Shown here: piece by piece, positions 17,750 to 26,296 of the stretch | Layout of the letters: every line of letters begins with the position of its first letter | Position numbering within the stretch: position 1 is the first letter of the stretch | Source: Burkholderia sp. Bp9143 | GTDB lineage: Bacteria > Pseudomonadota > Gammaproteobacteria > Burkholderiales > Burkholderiaceae | Assembly (NCBI RefSeq): GCF_003853645.1 | Contig: NZ_QTPO01000070.1 | Coordinates: forward strand, 1 to 36,633 | Reading direction: 5' to 3' | Length of the DNA stretch: 36,633 bases | Position numbers and translations under genes: made by a program | The notes under the pieces: model-generated | Seen by the model: only the letters and a program-made list of their open reading frames with translations | Database searches by the model: none | Told to the model about the DNA's origin: nothing

Positions 17750-18522
17750 ACGCGCTTCCGAACCGCCAACCGGCCGGCACCACGAGTTCGCTCGTCGTCC
17801 GCAACCTGAAGAAACGCTACGGCTCGCGCACCGTCGTCAAGGACGTGTCGCTCGACGTGAAAAGCGGCGAAGTCGTCGGCCTGCTCGGCCCGAACGGCGC
17901 CGGCAAGACGACGTCGTTCTATATGATCGTCGGCCTCGTGCCGACGGATGCGGGCGAAATCTCGCTGAACGGCAGCTCGATCAGCCTGCTGCCGATCCAC
18001 AAGCGCGCATCGCTCGGCCTGTCGTACCTGCCGCAGGAAGCGTCGGTGTTCCGCAAGCTGACCGTCGAGGAAAACATCCGCGCGGTGCTCGAGCTGCAGC
18101 ATGGCGAAGACGGCAAGCGGCTGTCGAAGGACGCGATCGCATCGCGCACCGAGGCGCTGCTCGACGAGTTGCAGATCGGCCACTTGCGCGAGAACCCGGC
18201 GCTGTCGCTGTCGGGCGGCGAACGCCGTCGCGTCGAGATCGCACGTGCGCTCGCGACCAACCCGAACTTCATCCTGCTCGACGAACCGTTCGCCGGCGTC
18301 GACCCGATCGCGGTGCTCGAGATCCAGAAGATCGTCAAGTTCCTCAAGCAGCGCAACATCGGCGTGTTGATTACCGATCACAACGTCCGCGAAACGCTCG
18401 GCATCTGCGACCACGCATACATCATCAGCGACGGTTCCGTGCTTGCTGCCGGCGCGCCGAGCGAAATCATCGAAAACGAAAGCGTGCGCCGCGTGTACCT
18501 CGGCGAACACTTCCGCATGTAA
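17746..18522 (+). CDS. lptB: LPS export ABC transporter ATP-binding protein LptB
   Basis: The 258-residue ABC ATPase has Walker A GPNGAGKT (48-55), Q-loop region YLPQEASVF, signature LSGGERRRVEIARAL, Walker B FILLDEPFAGVDP and switch histidine LITDHNVRE, all typical of LptB. It powers extraction of lipopolysaccharide from the inner membrane with LptF/LptG. It overlaps lptA by ATGA. An N-terminal extension of about 16 residues (MNALPNRQPAGTTSSL) precedes the usual start, so it is a little longer than the E. coli protein (241). lptF and lptG are not in the window. Confidence 0.97.
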   Translation: MNALPNRQPAGTTSSLVVRNLKKRYGSRTVVKDVSLDVKSGEVVGLLGPNGAGKTTSFYMIVGLVPTDAGEISLNGSSISLLPIHKRASLGLSYLPQEASVFRKLTVEENIRAVLELQHGEDGKRLSKDAIASRTEALLDELQIGHLRENPALSLSGGERRRVEIARALATNPNFILLDEPFAGVDPIAVLEIQKIVKFLKQRNIGVLITDHNVRETLGICDHAYIISDGSVLAAGAPSEIIENESVRRVYLGEHFRM

Positions 18523-18687
18523 ATCCCCCCATGGCTGGCCGCTCCCGCCCGGCATCGCCGCGCGGGGCCGCGCCCGCGTGCCCCGCACGGCGGCCCTGCC
18601 CGCGGCCGGGCGCCGCGCCGCGCGTAATCGCGGATGGCTCAAGGCGCCTGGGTCGTGGCAAACTGCCGGTATGACTCCCTCTCTGCC

Positions 18688-20193
18688 ATGAAAGCCAGCC
18701 TTCAACTCCGCCTGTCGCAACACCTGGCGCTGACGCCGCAACTGCAGCAGTCGATCCGGCTCCTGCAGCTGTCGACGCTCGAACTGCAGCAGGAAGTCGC
18801 GATGGCCGTCGCGCAGAATCCGCTGCTCGAGAACGATGACGAATGGATCGCGAGCCCGCTGCGCGTCGCGGCGGACGGATCGCTGATCGCGCAGACACCG
18901 CCCGGACAAAACACCGAACCGGGCATCGCGAACGGCAGCAGCCAGTCGAGCGATCGCGCGGAGCGCGACGAGCCGGCCGGCGCCGACGAATACGACGCCT
19001 ACGCATCGGGCGACGCCGGCGACGGCCCGCAGTGGAATCTCGACGAGTTCGGCCGCTCGAGCGGCGCCTCGGACGACGACGACCTCCCACCGCTGCAGGT
19101 GCAGGAAGCCGCGACGTCGCTGCGCGACCACCTGTCCGCGCAATTGCGCGTCACGCAGGCCGGGCCGCGCGACCGCGCGCTCGTGATGTTCCTGATCGAA
19201 TCGCTCGACGACGACGGCTACCTGACCGCCTCGCTCGACGAAGTGCTCACCGACCTGCCGCCGGAACTGGAAATCGACTGCGACGAACTGAATGCGGCGC
19301 TCGCGCTGCTGCACAGTTTCGACCCGGCTGGGGTCGGGGCCCGGTCGGCGTCAGAATGCCTGAAGCTGCAGTTGCTGCGCCTCGATCCGTCCCCCACCCG
19401 CACGCTCGCGCTGGAGATCGTGTCGCAGCACCTCGAACTGCTCGCCGCGCGCGACTTCACGCGGCTGCGCAAGCACCTGAAGGCGAGCGACGACGCGCTG
19501 CGCGACGCGCATGCGCTGATCCGCTCGCTGGAGCCGTTCCCCGGCGCCGCGTACGGCAAGGCCGAGGCCGACTACGTCGTGCCCGACATCATCGTGAAAA
19601 AGGCCGGTCAGGGTTGGCTCGCGGAACTCAATCCGGAAGTGATGCCGCGCCTGCGGATCAACAACCTGTACGCGAACATCCTGCGCAACAGCCGCGGCGA
19701 TCCGTCGGCCGGATCGTTGAAACAACAGCTCCAGGAAGCGCGCTGGCTGATCAAGAACATCCAGCAACGATTCGACACGATCCTGCGAGTCGCGCAGGCT
19801 ATTGTCGAACGTCAGAAGAATTTCTTTGCGCATGGCGAAATTGCCATGCGCCCCTTGGTTTTGCGGGAAATAGCTGATACGCTGGGCCTACACGAGTCGA
19901 CTGTCAGCCGTGTGACAACTGGCAAGTACATGCTGACCCCGTTCGGGACGCTTGAATTTAAGTACTTCTTCGGATCACACGTTTCGACCGACACCGGAGG
20001 CGCCGCATCGTCGACCGCCATCCGAGCCCTGATCAAGCAACTGATAGGAGCTGAAGACCCAAAATCGCCACTTTCGGACAGCCGCATTGCCGAGCTGCTG
20101 GCAGAACAGGGATTCGTGGTTGCGCGCCGCACGGTTGCCAAGTATCGCGAAGCCCTCAAAATCCCGGCAGTGAATCTGCGCAAGTCTCTTTAA
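18688..20193 (+). CDS. rpoN: RNA polymerase sigma-54 factor
   Basis: The 501-residue protein starts with the Gln/Leu-rich region I (MKASLQLRLSQHLALTPQLQ). It continues through an acidic, poorly conserved region II (about 50-140), a core-binding region, a helix-turn-helix (LREIADTLGLHESTVSRVTT) and the RpoN box ARRTVAKYRE at 479-488, near the C-terminus. Sigma-54 directs polymerase to -24/-12 promoters and needs enhancer-binding ATPases; it controls nitrogen use, motility and other traits. The ATG at 18688 is chosen as the family start, and a longer frame from 18634 adds only unconserved residues. No good Shine-Dalgarno is seen. It follows lptB after 165 bases, the usual proteobacterial neighbourhood. 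Confidence 0.97.
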   Translation: MKASLQLRLSQHLALTPQLQQSIRLLQLSTLELQQEVAMAVAQNPLLENDDEWIASPLRVAADGSLIAQTPPGQNTEPGIANGSSQSSDRAERDEPAGADEYDAYASGDAGDGPQWNLDEFGRSSGASDDDDLPPLQVQEAATSLRDHLSAQLRVTQAGPRDRALVMFLIESLDDDGYLTASLDEVLTDLPPELEIDCDELNAALALLHSFDPAGVGARSASECLKLQLLRLDPSPTRTLALEIVSQHLELLAARDFTRLRKHLKASDDALRDAHALIRSLEPFPGAAYGKAEADYVVPDIIVKKAGQGWLAELNPEVMPRLRINNLYANILRNSRGDPSAGSLKQQLQEARWLIKNIQQRFDTILRVAQAIVERQKNFFAHGEIAMRPLVLREIADTLGLHESTVSRVTTGKYMLTPFGTLEFKYFFGSHVSTDTGGAASSTAIRALIKQLIGAEDPKSPLSDSRIAELLAEQGFVVARRTVAKYREALKIPAVNLRKSL

Positions 20194-20218
20194 GCCTGCC
20201 GCCTGCCCGGCGGCAGGC
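20194..20218 (+). other. Perfect 10-bp hairpin between rpoN and hpf
   Basis: GCCTGCCGCC (20194-20203) pairs with GGCGGCAGGC (20209-20218) across a 5-base loop, starting on the base after the rpoN stop. It lacks a T-run, so partial termination or an RNA-stability role is more likely than full termination. Confidence 0.45.
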
Positions 20219-20352
20219 GTGTTCCGGCCACCGCGCACACGGGGAACAGGCCGGGCGACCTGTCCGCGAATTTGCCGCCACGTGCGGCAGGGGCAAGTCG
20301 ACCGGAGCGCCGCCTCGATGCGGCCGGGTGGTCACTCGCTTGGAGAAGCACT

Positions 20353-20712
20353 ATGAACCTGAAGATCAGTGGACATCATCTCGAAGTCACGCCTGCAATT
20401 CGCGAATACGTGATCACCAAGCTGGACCGGGTGCTACGGCATAGCGATCAGGTGATCGATGGCACTGTGATCCTCTCGGTCGACAACCACAAGGAAAAGG
20501 ACAAGCAGCAGCGCGCGGAAATCAACCTGCACCTGAAGGGCAAGGACATCTTCGTCGAAAGCGCAAACGGCAACCTGTACGCTGCGATCGATCTGCTGAT
20601 CGACAAGCTGGATCGCCAGGTCGTCAAGCACATGGAGCGTCTGCAGACCCATGCGCACGACCCGATCAAGCTGCAGCCGTCGATCGACCAGATCGAACTG
20701 CCGCCGCAATAA
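20353..20712 (+). CDS. hpf: Ribosome hibernation-promoting factor (short HPF)
   Basis: The 119-residue protein MNLKISGHHLEVTPAIREYV is a short-form HPF/RaiA-type factor with the beta-alpha-beta-beta-beta-alpha fold and basic patches (HKEKDKQQRAEINLHLKGKD). It lacks the C-terminal dimerisation domain of long HPF. It binds the 30S decoding region and helps form inactive 100S ribosomes in stationary phase. GGAGAAG lies about 6 bases before the ATG at 20353. It is downstream of rpoN as in many proteobacteria and ends in a strong terminator, which separates it from ptsN. Confidence 0.95.
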   Translation: MNLKISGHHLEVTPAIREYVITKLDRVLRHSDQVIDGTVILSVDNHKEKDKQQRAEINLHLKGKDIFVESANGNLYAAIDLLIDKLDRQVVKHMERLQTHAHDPIKLQPSIDQIELPPQ

Positions 20713-20732
20713 CGCTCACCGCAATACACACG

Positions 20733-20758
20733 ACGCCCGGTTCGCCGGGCGTTTTTTT
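20733..20758 (+). terminator. Intrinsic terminator after hpf
   Basis: ACGCCCGG pairs with CCGGGCGT across a TTCG tetraloop, followed by a T-run. The stem starts 21 bases after the hpf stop. Confidence 0.93.
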
Positions 20759-20820
20759 GTGTCCGGGCGGCAGTGGTGCGACCGGTCCGTCCGTGCCGCG
20801 CCACGCACGCGGCTGTGCTC

Positions 20821-20826
20821 TATAAT
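20821..20826 (+). promoter_or_regulatory. Consensus -10 element upstream of ptsN
   Basis: A perfect TATAAT lies 63 bases after the hpf terminator and 145 bases before the chosen ptsN ATG. The -35 position is G+C-rich and poor. Together with the terminator it suggests ptsN-hprK-rapZ is transcribed separately from rpoN-hpf. Confidence 0.5.
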
Positions 20827-20965
20827 GTTCCGGTTATCGCCGGGGGGGCGTTGGATGCGGTAGCTGCCTTGCAGGTTGCCGATGCCGAACGCCTTGATAT
20901 CGCCGAACATGGAAGATCAGTCTGCCGCCGCAAGGAGACCCCAGGCCGCCCAATCGCCTGCCAAC

Positions 20966-21421
20966 ATGAATCGCCTAGCCAAAATCCTGCCCATAGAGAA
21001 CGTCGTCATCGACCTCTCCGTCACCAGCAAGAAACGCGTCTTCGAACAAGCCGGGCTGATCTTCGAGAACCAGAACGGCATCGCCCGCAGCACCGTCACG
21101 GACAACCTGTTCGCGCGCGAGCGCCTCGGCTCGACCGGGCTCGGCGAAGGCGTCGCGATTCCGCACGGGCGCATCAAGGGGCTCAAGCATCCGCTCGCCG
21201 CGTTCGTGCGGCTCGCCGACGCGATTCCGTTCGAAGCGCCCGACGGCCAGCCGGTCGGTCTCCTGATTTTCCTGCTCGTCCCCGAGCAAGCCACCCAGCA
21301 GCACCTCGAAATCCTGTCGGAAATCGCGCAACTGCTGTCCGATCGCGACGCGCGAGAGCGTCTGCACAACGAAACGGATCTCGCCGAGTTGCATCGCCTG
21401 CTCACTCAGTGGCAACCTTGA
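20966..21421 (+). CDS. ptsN: PTS IIA-like nitrogen-regulatory protein (EIIA-Ntr)
   Basis: The 151-residue protein MNRLAKILPIENVVIDLSVT is an EIIA of the fructose/mannitol type. The phosphorylatable histidine lies in GVAIPHGRIKGL (around residue 65). EIIA-Ntr receives phosphate from NPr/HPr in the nitrogen PTS and regulates K+ transport, phosphate sensing and sigma-54-linked functions rather than moving sugars. The start is uncertain: in-frame ATGs at 20882 (with CAGG upstream), 20909 and 20966 exist. I chose 20966 because family similarity starts there. It is followed by hprK after 129 bases. Confidence 0.93.
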   Translation: MNRLAKILPIENVVIDLSVTSKKRVFEQAGLIFENQNGIARSTVTDNLFARERLGSTGLGEGVAIPHGRIKGLKHPLAAFVRLADAIPFEAPDGQPVGLLIFLLVPEQATQQHLEILSEIAQLLSDRDARERLHNETDLAELHRLLTQWQP

Positions 21422-21550
21422 GTTGATCCGGGCGGAATATTTTCCCGAACGAGGCGGCACGTGCCGCCGACCAGGGCCGCCCGGCGCCGGTCCGGCATGG
21501 CGACGCCCGTCGCCGCGCGCATGCACCGGCTCATTGGAGTGACGAGAGTC

Positions 21551-22519
21551 ATGGATACGTCCAGCATCAACGCCCAGAGCATCTTCGACGACAACGCGGC
21601 CACGCTGAAGCTGAGCTGGCTGACGGGGCATGAAGGCTGGGAGCGCGGTTTTTCGGCCGACACCGTCGGCAACGCAACGTCGAGCGCCGACCTCGTCGGC
21701 CACCTGAACCTGATCCACCCGAACCGGATCCAGGTGCTCGGCGAAGCCGAAATCGACTACTACCAGCGGCAGACCGACGAAGACCGTTCGCGCCACATGG
21801 CCGAGCTGATCGCGCTCGAACCGCCGTTCCTCGTCGTCGCCGGCGGCGCCGCCGCGCCGCCCGAGCTCGTGCTGCGTTGCACGCGCTCGTCCACGCCGCT
21901 GTTCACGACGCCGATGTCGGCCGCCGCTGTAATCGACAGCCTGCGGCTCTACATGTCGCGCATCCTCGCGCCGCGCGCGACGCTGCATGGTGTGTTCCTC
22001 GACATCCTCGGGATGGGTGTGCTGCTCACCGGCGACTCCGGGCTCGGCAAGAGCGAGCTCGGTCTCGAACTCATCAGCCGCGGCCATGGCCTCGTCGCCG
22101 ACGACGCCGTCGATTTCGTCCGACTTGGCCCCGATTTCGTCGAAGGCCGCTGCCCGCCGCTGCTGCAGAACCTGCTCGAAGTGCGCGGCCTCGGCCTGCT
22201 CGACATCAAGACGATCTTCGGTGAAACCGCGGTGCGCCGGAAAATGAAGCTGAAGCTGATCGTCCAGCTCGTGCGCCGCCCGGACGGCGAATTCCAGCGG
22301 CTGCCGCTGGAAAGCCAGACGGTCGACGTGCTCGGCTTGCCGATCAGCAAGGTCACGATCCAGGTGGCGGCCGGCCGCAACCTCGCGGTGCTCGTCGAAG
22401 CGGCCGTGCGGAACACGATCCTGCAATTGCGCGGAATCGACACGTTGCGTGATTTCATGGATCGGCAACGACTCGCGATGCAAGATCCCGACAGTCAGTT
22501 CCCCGGCAAGCTCGTGTAA
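21551..22519 (+). CDS. hprK: HPr kinase/phosphorylase
   Basis: The 322-residue protein has the N-terminal Mur-like domain (about 1-130) and a C-terminal kinase domain with Walker A GDSGLGKS (161-168), the catalytic His (H146 in TLHGVFLDILG), DD at 184-185 and the HprK signature EVRGLGLLDIKTIFG (210-224). HprK phosphorylates and dephosphorylates HPr on a serine. In proteobacteria it usually accompanies an incomplete PTS and regulates it rather than carrying out the catabolite repression known from Bacillus. GAGAG lies upstream of the ATG at 21551. It lies between ptsN and rapZ. Confidence 0.96.
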   Translation: MDTSSINAQSIFDDNAATLKLSWLTGHEGWERGFSADTVGNATSSADLVGHLNLIHPNRIQVLGEAEIDYYQRQTDEDRSRHMAELIALEPPFLVVAGGAAAPPELVLRCTRSSTPLFTTPMSAAAVIDSLRLYMSRILAPRATLHGVFLDILGMGVLLTGDSGLGKSELGLELISRGHGLVADDAVDFVRLGPDFVEGRCPPLLQNLLEVRGLGLLDIKTIFGETAVRRKMKLKLIVQLVRRPDGEFQRLPLESQTVDVLGLPISKVTIQVAAGRNLAVLVEAAVRNTILQLRGIDTLRDFMDRQRLAMQDPDSQFPGKLV

Positions 22520-22560
22520 CCTCCCCGCGCCGGCCTCGTAGCGCCGACGCGTCGAGCCGG

Positions 22561-22569
22561 TGCTATGAT
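22561..22569 (+). promoter_or_regulatory. Extended -10 element upstream of rapZ
   Basis: TGC-TATGAT is an extended -10 with transcription expected near 22576, about 19 bases before the rapZ ATG. It lies in the 75-base gap after hprK, so rapZ may have its own promoter. Confidence 0.4.
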
Positions 22570-22594
22570 GAAACGTCAGGATTCTCTGCTTCCC

Positions 22595-23503
22595 ATGCGC
22601 ATCGTCCTCATCACCGGCATCTCCGGCTCAGGCAAGTCCGTCGCGCTGAACGCGCTTGAAGACGCAGGCTACTACTGCGTCGACAACCTGCCGCCGCACG
22701 TGCTCCCCGAACTCGCCCGCTACCTTGCCGACGGCGGCCAGCACCGGCTCGCGGTCGCGATCGATGCGCGTTCGAGCGCGTCGCTGGACGAAATGCCCGG
22801 CCTGATCCGCGCGCTGTCGCTCGAACACGATGTCCGCGTACTGTTCCTCAACGCGAGCACGCAGGCGCTGATCCAGCGTTTCTCCGAAACGCGCCGGCGC
22901 CACCCGCTGTCCGGCTCGCCGTCGCACGATGCGAATGTCGGGCTGCTGTCGTCGCTCGAGGAAGCGATCGAGCGCGAGCGCGACCTGGTCGCGCCGCTCG
23001 CCGAATTCGGTCACCAGATCGATACCAGTACGCTGCGCGCGAACGTGCTGCGCACGTGGGTCAAGCGCTTCATCGAGCAGAAGAACAACGATCTGATGGT
23101 GATGTTCGAGTCGTTCGGCTTCAAGCGCGGCGTGCCGCTCGATGCCGACCTGATGTTCGACGTGCGCGCGCTGCCGAACCCGTACTACGACCATGAGCTG
23201 CGCCCGCTCACCGGGCTGGACCAGCCGGTCATCGCCTTTCTCGACGCACTGCCGATCGTCCACCAGATGATCGACGACATCCATGCGTTCCTGATGAAAT
23301 GGCTGCCGCACTTTCGCGAAGACAACCGCAGCTACCTGACCGTCGCCATCGGCTGCACGGGCGGTCAGCATCGCTCGGTGTTCATCGCGGAAACGCTCGC
23401 CGCGCGCCTCGCGCACGATGCGAACGTGATCGTGCGGCATCGTGACGCGCCGGTGGATGTCGACGCGTCGTCGCGGCTCGTCGCCGAGGTCGAACGACCT
23501 TAG
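22595..23503 (+). CDS. rapZ: RNase adapter protein RapZ (YvcJ/YhbJ family)
   Basis: The 302-residue protein starts MRIVLITGISGSGKSVALNA with a P-loop (GISGSGKS, 8-15). It has a Walker B-like region and the conserved C-terminal RNA-binding-domain segment AIGCTGGQHRSVFIAE. In E. coli RapZ delivers the small RNA GlmZ to RNase E and senses glucosamine-6-phosphate. Whether GlmY/GlmZ exist here is not visible, so the RNA target is unknown. An in-frame ATG at 22565 lies inside the predicted -10 element, which supports 22595. The gene lies downstream of hprK, a conserved pairing. Confidence 0.94.
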   Translation: MRIVLITGISGSGKSVALNALEDAGYYCVDNLPPHVLPELARYLADGGQHRLAVAIDARSSASLDEMPGLIRALSLEHDVRVLFLNASTQALIQRFSETRRRHPLSGSPSHDANVGLLSSLEEAIERERDLVAPLAEFGHQIDTSTLRANVLRTWVKRFIEQKNNDLMVMFESFGFKRGVPLDADLMFDVRALPNPYYDHELRPLTGLDQPVIAFLDALPIVHQMIDDIHAFLMKWLPHFREDNRSYLTVAIGCTGGQHRSVFIAETLAARLAHDANVIVRHRDAPVDVDASSRLVAEVERP

Positions 23504-23529
23504 CGACACCGCCCTCTCGCCGGCGCGCC

Positions 23530-24165
23530 ATGTCCACCCTATCGACCACCCTGATCGACCTGCCGCTGTTTCCGCTGCACACGGTGCTGTTCCCCGGTGG
23601 CTGGCTGCCGCTCAAGGTGTTCGAGGCGCGCTATCTCGACATGTCCCGCGCATGCCTGCGCGACGACGCGCCGTTCGGCGTGTGCCTCTTGAAAAGCGGG
23701 CCCGAGGTCGCGCAGGACGGCGCCGTGTCGGTGCCCGAGACGATCGGCTGCATGGCGCGCATCACCGAGTGCGACACCGGCGAATTCGGGATGCTGTACC
23801 TGCAGGCGATCGGCACGCAGCGATTCGAGTTGCTGTCGTATCGCGTCGAAGGCAACGGGCTGCTGGTCGGGATCGCGGAACCGCTGCCCGACGACATCCC
23901 GCTCGAAGGCGAACAGGCGCTCGCGCAATTCGGCTCGTGCGCCGAGGTGCTCGAGCGCATCATCGAAGCGCTGAAGAAATCCGAACCGGACAAGATGCCG
24001 TTCGGCGAACCGTTCCGCCTCGACGACCCGAGCTGGGTGTCGAACCGCCTCGCGGAACTGCTGCCGCTCGACCTGCGCGCGCGGCAGAAGCTGATGGAGT
24101 TTCCGGATGTCGGCGCGCGGATCGACGCCGTGCACCACGTGCTCGACCGGCACGGCTGGCTGTAG
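23530..24165 (+). CDS. Lon N-terminal (LON substrate-binding) domain protein
   Basis: The 211-residue protein consists of a Lon-protease N-terminal domain only: LPLFPLHTVLFPGGWLPLKVFEARYLDM at residues 11-38 is the family start. No ATPase or protease domain follows. Stand-alone LON proteins are cytosolic and of unclear function, perhaps binding unfolded or regulatory substrates. It starts 26 bases after rapZ with no clear ribosome site, so it may be read through from rapZ. It converges on mutY across a 120-base gap in which I see no T-tailed terminator. Confidence 0.88.
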   Translation: MSTLSTTLIDLPLFPLHTVLFPGGWLPLKVFEARYLDMSRACLRDDAPFGVCLLKSGPEVAQDGAVSVPETIGCMARITECDTGEFGMLYLQAIGTQRFELLSYRVEGNGLLVGIAEPLPDDIPLEGEQALAQFGSCAEVLERIIEALKKSEPDKMPFGEPFRLDDPSWVSNRLAELLPLDLRARQKLMEFPDVGARIDAVHHVLDRHGWL

Positions 24166-24285
24166 GCGCCGGCCGTCCGGTCGCGTCGCACCGGCATCGC
24201 CGCGCGGACCATCCTGACGGGCGAAACACCCGCGGCGGTCCGGGGCTTCCGTCAGCGCAGCCCGAGCCGCGCCCTTCCCCTTGCG

Positions 24286-25392
24286 TTACAGCAGCGGTCC
24301 GCTCAGCGCATCGAGCAGCTTGCGCACCGGCGCCGGCACGCCGTACGCATCGAGCCCGGCGAGCGGCACCCACGCCGCCTCGGCATCCTGCGCATGCGCG
24401 AGCGGCAGCCCGCCGTTTGTCATGTCGCTCAGCCGCGGCTCGATCTCGAGCCGGAAATGCGTGAACGTGTGCGTAAACGGTGCGAGCGGCACCGGGCCGC
24501 CGCCGCCGAAACCGCGTGCGAGTTCCGCGAGTGCCGCATCGCCGTCCGCCTGCGGCAGGCACCACAGGCCGCCCCAGATGCCGGCCGGTGGACGCCGCTC
24601 GAGCAGCACGGCGTCGCCGTCGCGCAGCACGAGCATCCAGGTCTTGCGCGTCGGCACGGCCTTCTTCGGCCGCGCGGCCGGCAGTTCCCGCTGCCGGCCC
24701 GTCGATTGCGCGACGCAGTCGCCCGCGAACGGACAGCGCGCGCAATCCGGCTTGCCGCGCACGCACAGCGTCGCGCCGAGATCCATCAGCCCCTGCGTGT
24801 AGGCGCTCACGTCGGCCGCATTCGCGGCATCCGGCAACAGCGATTCGGCCAGCGCCCACATGTCGTTCTCGACTCGCTTCTCGCCCGGGAAGCCTTCGAC
24901 GCCGAACACCCGCGCCAGCACGCGCTTCACGTTGCCGTCGAGGATCGTCGCGCGCGCACCGTATGCGAACGACGCGATCGCCGCGGCCGTCGAGCGGCCG
25001 ATGCCCGGCAATTCCGCGAGCGCTTCGGGCGTCGACGGGAATACGCCGCCATGCTCGGCGACGACGACCTTCGCGCAGCGGTGCAGGTTGCGTGCGCGCG
25101 AGTAGTAGCCGAGCCCGGCCCACAGCGCCATCACATCGTCGGACGGCGCGGCCGCGAGCGCGGCGACGTCGGGAAAGCGCTCGAGAAAGCGCGTGTAATA
25201 CGGGACGACGGTCGAGACCTGCGTCTGCTGCAGCATGATTTCCGACAGCCAGATCCAGTACGGATCGCGGGTGTTCTGCCACGGCAGATCGTGGCGGCCG
25301 TGCACGCGCTGCCAGGCGATCAGGCGCGTGGCGAACGTGCGATGCAGCGGCGTGACGGGGAACGGAGCGGGGGCAATGCGGGGCGGCTTCAA
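24286..25392 (-). CDS. mutY: A/G-specific adenine glycosylase MutY
   Basis: The 368-residue reading has the helix-hairpin-helix ELPGIGRSTAAAI, catalytic E51 (SEIMLQQTQV) and D152 (ILDGNVKRVLARV), the [4Fe-4S] cluster C210-X6-C217-X2-C220-X5-C226, and a C-terminal Nudix-like domain (about 245-360) that recognises 8-oxoG. MutY removes adenine mispaired with 8-oxoguanine. No ATG lies between the mutM stop and the conserved domain; a TTG at 25392 giving MKPPRIAPAPFPVTPL is the best start, with AAAGA about 11 bases upstream. The gene follows mutM by 37 bases on the same strand, making a GO-repair operon. Confidence 0.94.
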   Translation of the reverse strand: MKPPRIAPAPFPVTPLHRTFATRLIAWQRVHGRHDLPWQNTRDPYWIWLSEIMLQQTQVSTVVPYYTRFLERFPDVAALAAAPSDDVMALWAGLGYYSRARNLHRCAKVVVAEHGGVFPSTPEALAELPGIGRSTAAAIASFAYGARATILDGNVKRVLARVFGVEGFPGEKRVENDMWALAESLLPDAANAADVSAYTQGLMDLGATLCVRGKPDCARCPFAGDCVAQSTGRQRELPAARPKKAVPTRKTWMLVLRDGDAVLLERRPPAGIWGGLWCLPQADGDAALAELARGFGGGGPVPLAPFTHTFTHFRLEIEPRLSDMTNGGLPLAHAQDAEAAWVPLAGLDAYGVPAPVRKLLDALSGPLL

Positions 25393-25429
25393 GTGTTCGA
25401 ATCTTTGGAAAGAGGTTTCAACGCGGGAC

Positions 25430-26257
25430 TCAACGCTGGCAGGTCGGACAGTAATAGGTCGAGCGCTGACCCTGCACGATCTGGCGGATCGGCGTGCCGC
25501 ATACACGGCAAGGCAGCCCCGCACGATCGTAGACGAAGCAGTCGAGCTGGAAATAGCCGCTTTCGCCGTTGCTGCCGACGAAATCGCGCAGCGTGCTGCC
25601 GCCGCGCTCGATCGCGTCGGCGAGCGTCGCGCGCACCGCGTCGGCCAGTCGCTCATAGCGCGGCAGCGACACCTTGCCGGCGGCGGTCGTCGGCCGGATG
25701 CCCGCGCGAAACAGGCTCTCCGACGCATAGATGTTGCCGACGCCGACGACCATGTCGCCCGCGAGCAGCGCCTGTTTGACCGACACCGTACGGCCACGCG
25801 TGCGCGCGTGCAGCAGCGCACCGGTGAACGCCGGCGAGAACGGCTCGACGCCGAGACTCGCGAGCAGCGGATGCGCATGCACGTCGCCCGCTTCACGCGG
25901 GTGCCACAGCACGGCGCCGAAACGGCGCGGATCGCGGAACCGCAGCACGAACTCGTCGAAGATCCAGTCGATATGATCGTGTTTCGCGGCGACCGGCACG
26001 CCGGCCGCGGGCAGCACGCGCAGCGTGCCCGTCATCCCGAGATGAACGATGAACCAGCCCGCGTCGACCTCGAACAGCAGGTACTTGCCGCGACGCTCGA
26101 CGGCGAGCACCTCGCGCGCGCGCAATTGCTCGGCGAGCCCCGCCGGCACGGGCCAGCGCAGCATCGCGGTACGGACGTCGACACGCTCGACGCGGCGGCC
26201 CGCGACAAAGGGCTCGATGCCCCGGCGCGTGACTTCGACTTCTGGCAACTCTGGCAT
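25430..26257 (-). CDS. mutM: Formamidopyrimidine-DNA glycosylase MutM/Fpg
   Basis: The 275-residue protein begins MPELPEVEVTRRGIEPF: after Met removal Pro is the catalytic N-terminal nucleophile and the following Glu the acid. K58 (GKYLLFE) is the conserved lysine. A zinc finger closes the protein at C250-X2-C253-X16-C270-X2-C273. It excises 8-oxoguanine and formamidopyrimidines and nicks the DNA. An in-frame ATG 9 codons upstream is rejected because the proline must follow the first Met. It is the first gene of the mutM-mutY pair and is divergent from the TPR gene across 86 bases. Confidence 0.97.
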   Translation of the reverse strand: MPELPEVEVTRRGIEPFVAGRRVERVDVRTAMLRWPVPAGLAEQLRAREVLAVERRGKYLLFEVDAGWFIVHLGMTGTLRVLPAAGVPVAAKHDHIDWIFDEFVLRFRDPRRFGAVLWHPREAGDVHAHPLLASLGVEPFSPAFTGALLHARTRGRTVSVKQALLAGDMVVGVGNIYASESLFRAGIRPTTAAGKVSLPRYERLADAVRATLADAIERGGSTLRDFVGSNGESGYFQLDCFVYDRAGLPCRVCGTPIRQIVQGQRSTYYCPTCQR

Positions 26258-26296
26258 GTTTTGCGGGTCTGAGACTGGATTCACGATCGTGCGTGT

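Noticed and set aside
18650..18680. Possible sigma-54 (-24/-12) promoter upstream of rpoN, around GTGGCAAACTGCC
   Set aside because: The GG is present but the TTGC part of the -12 element is missing at the correct spacing.
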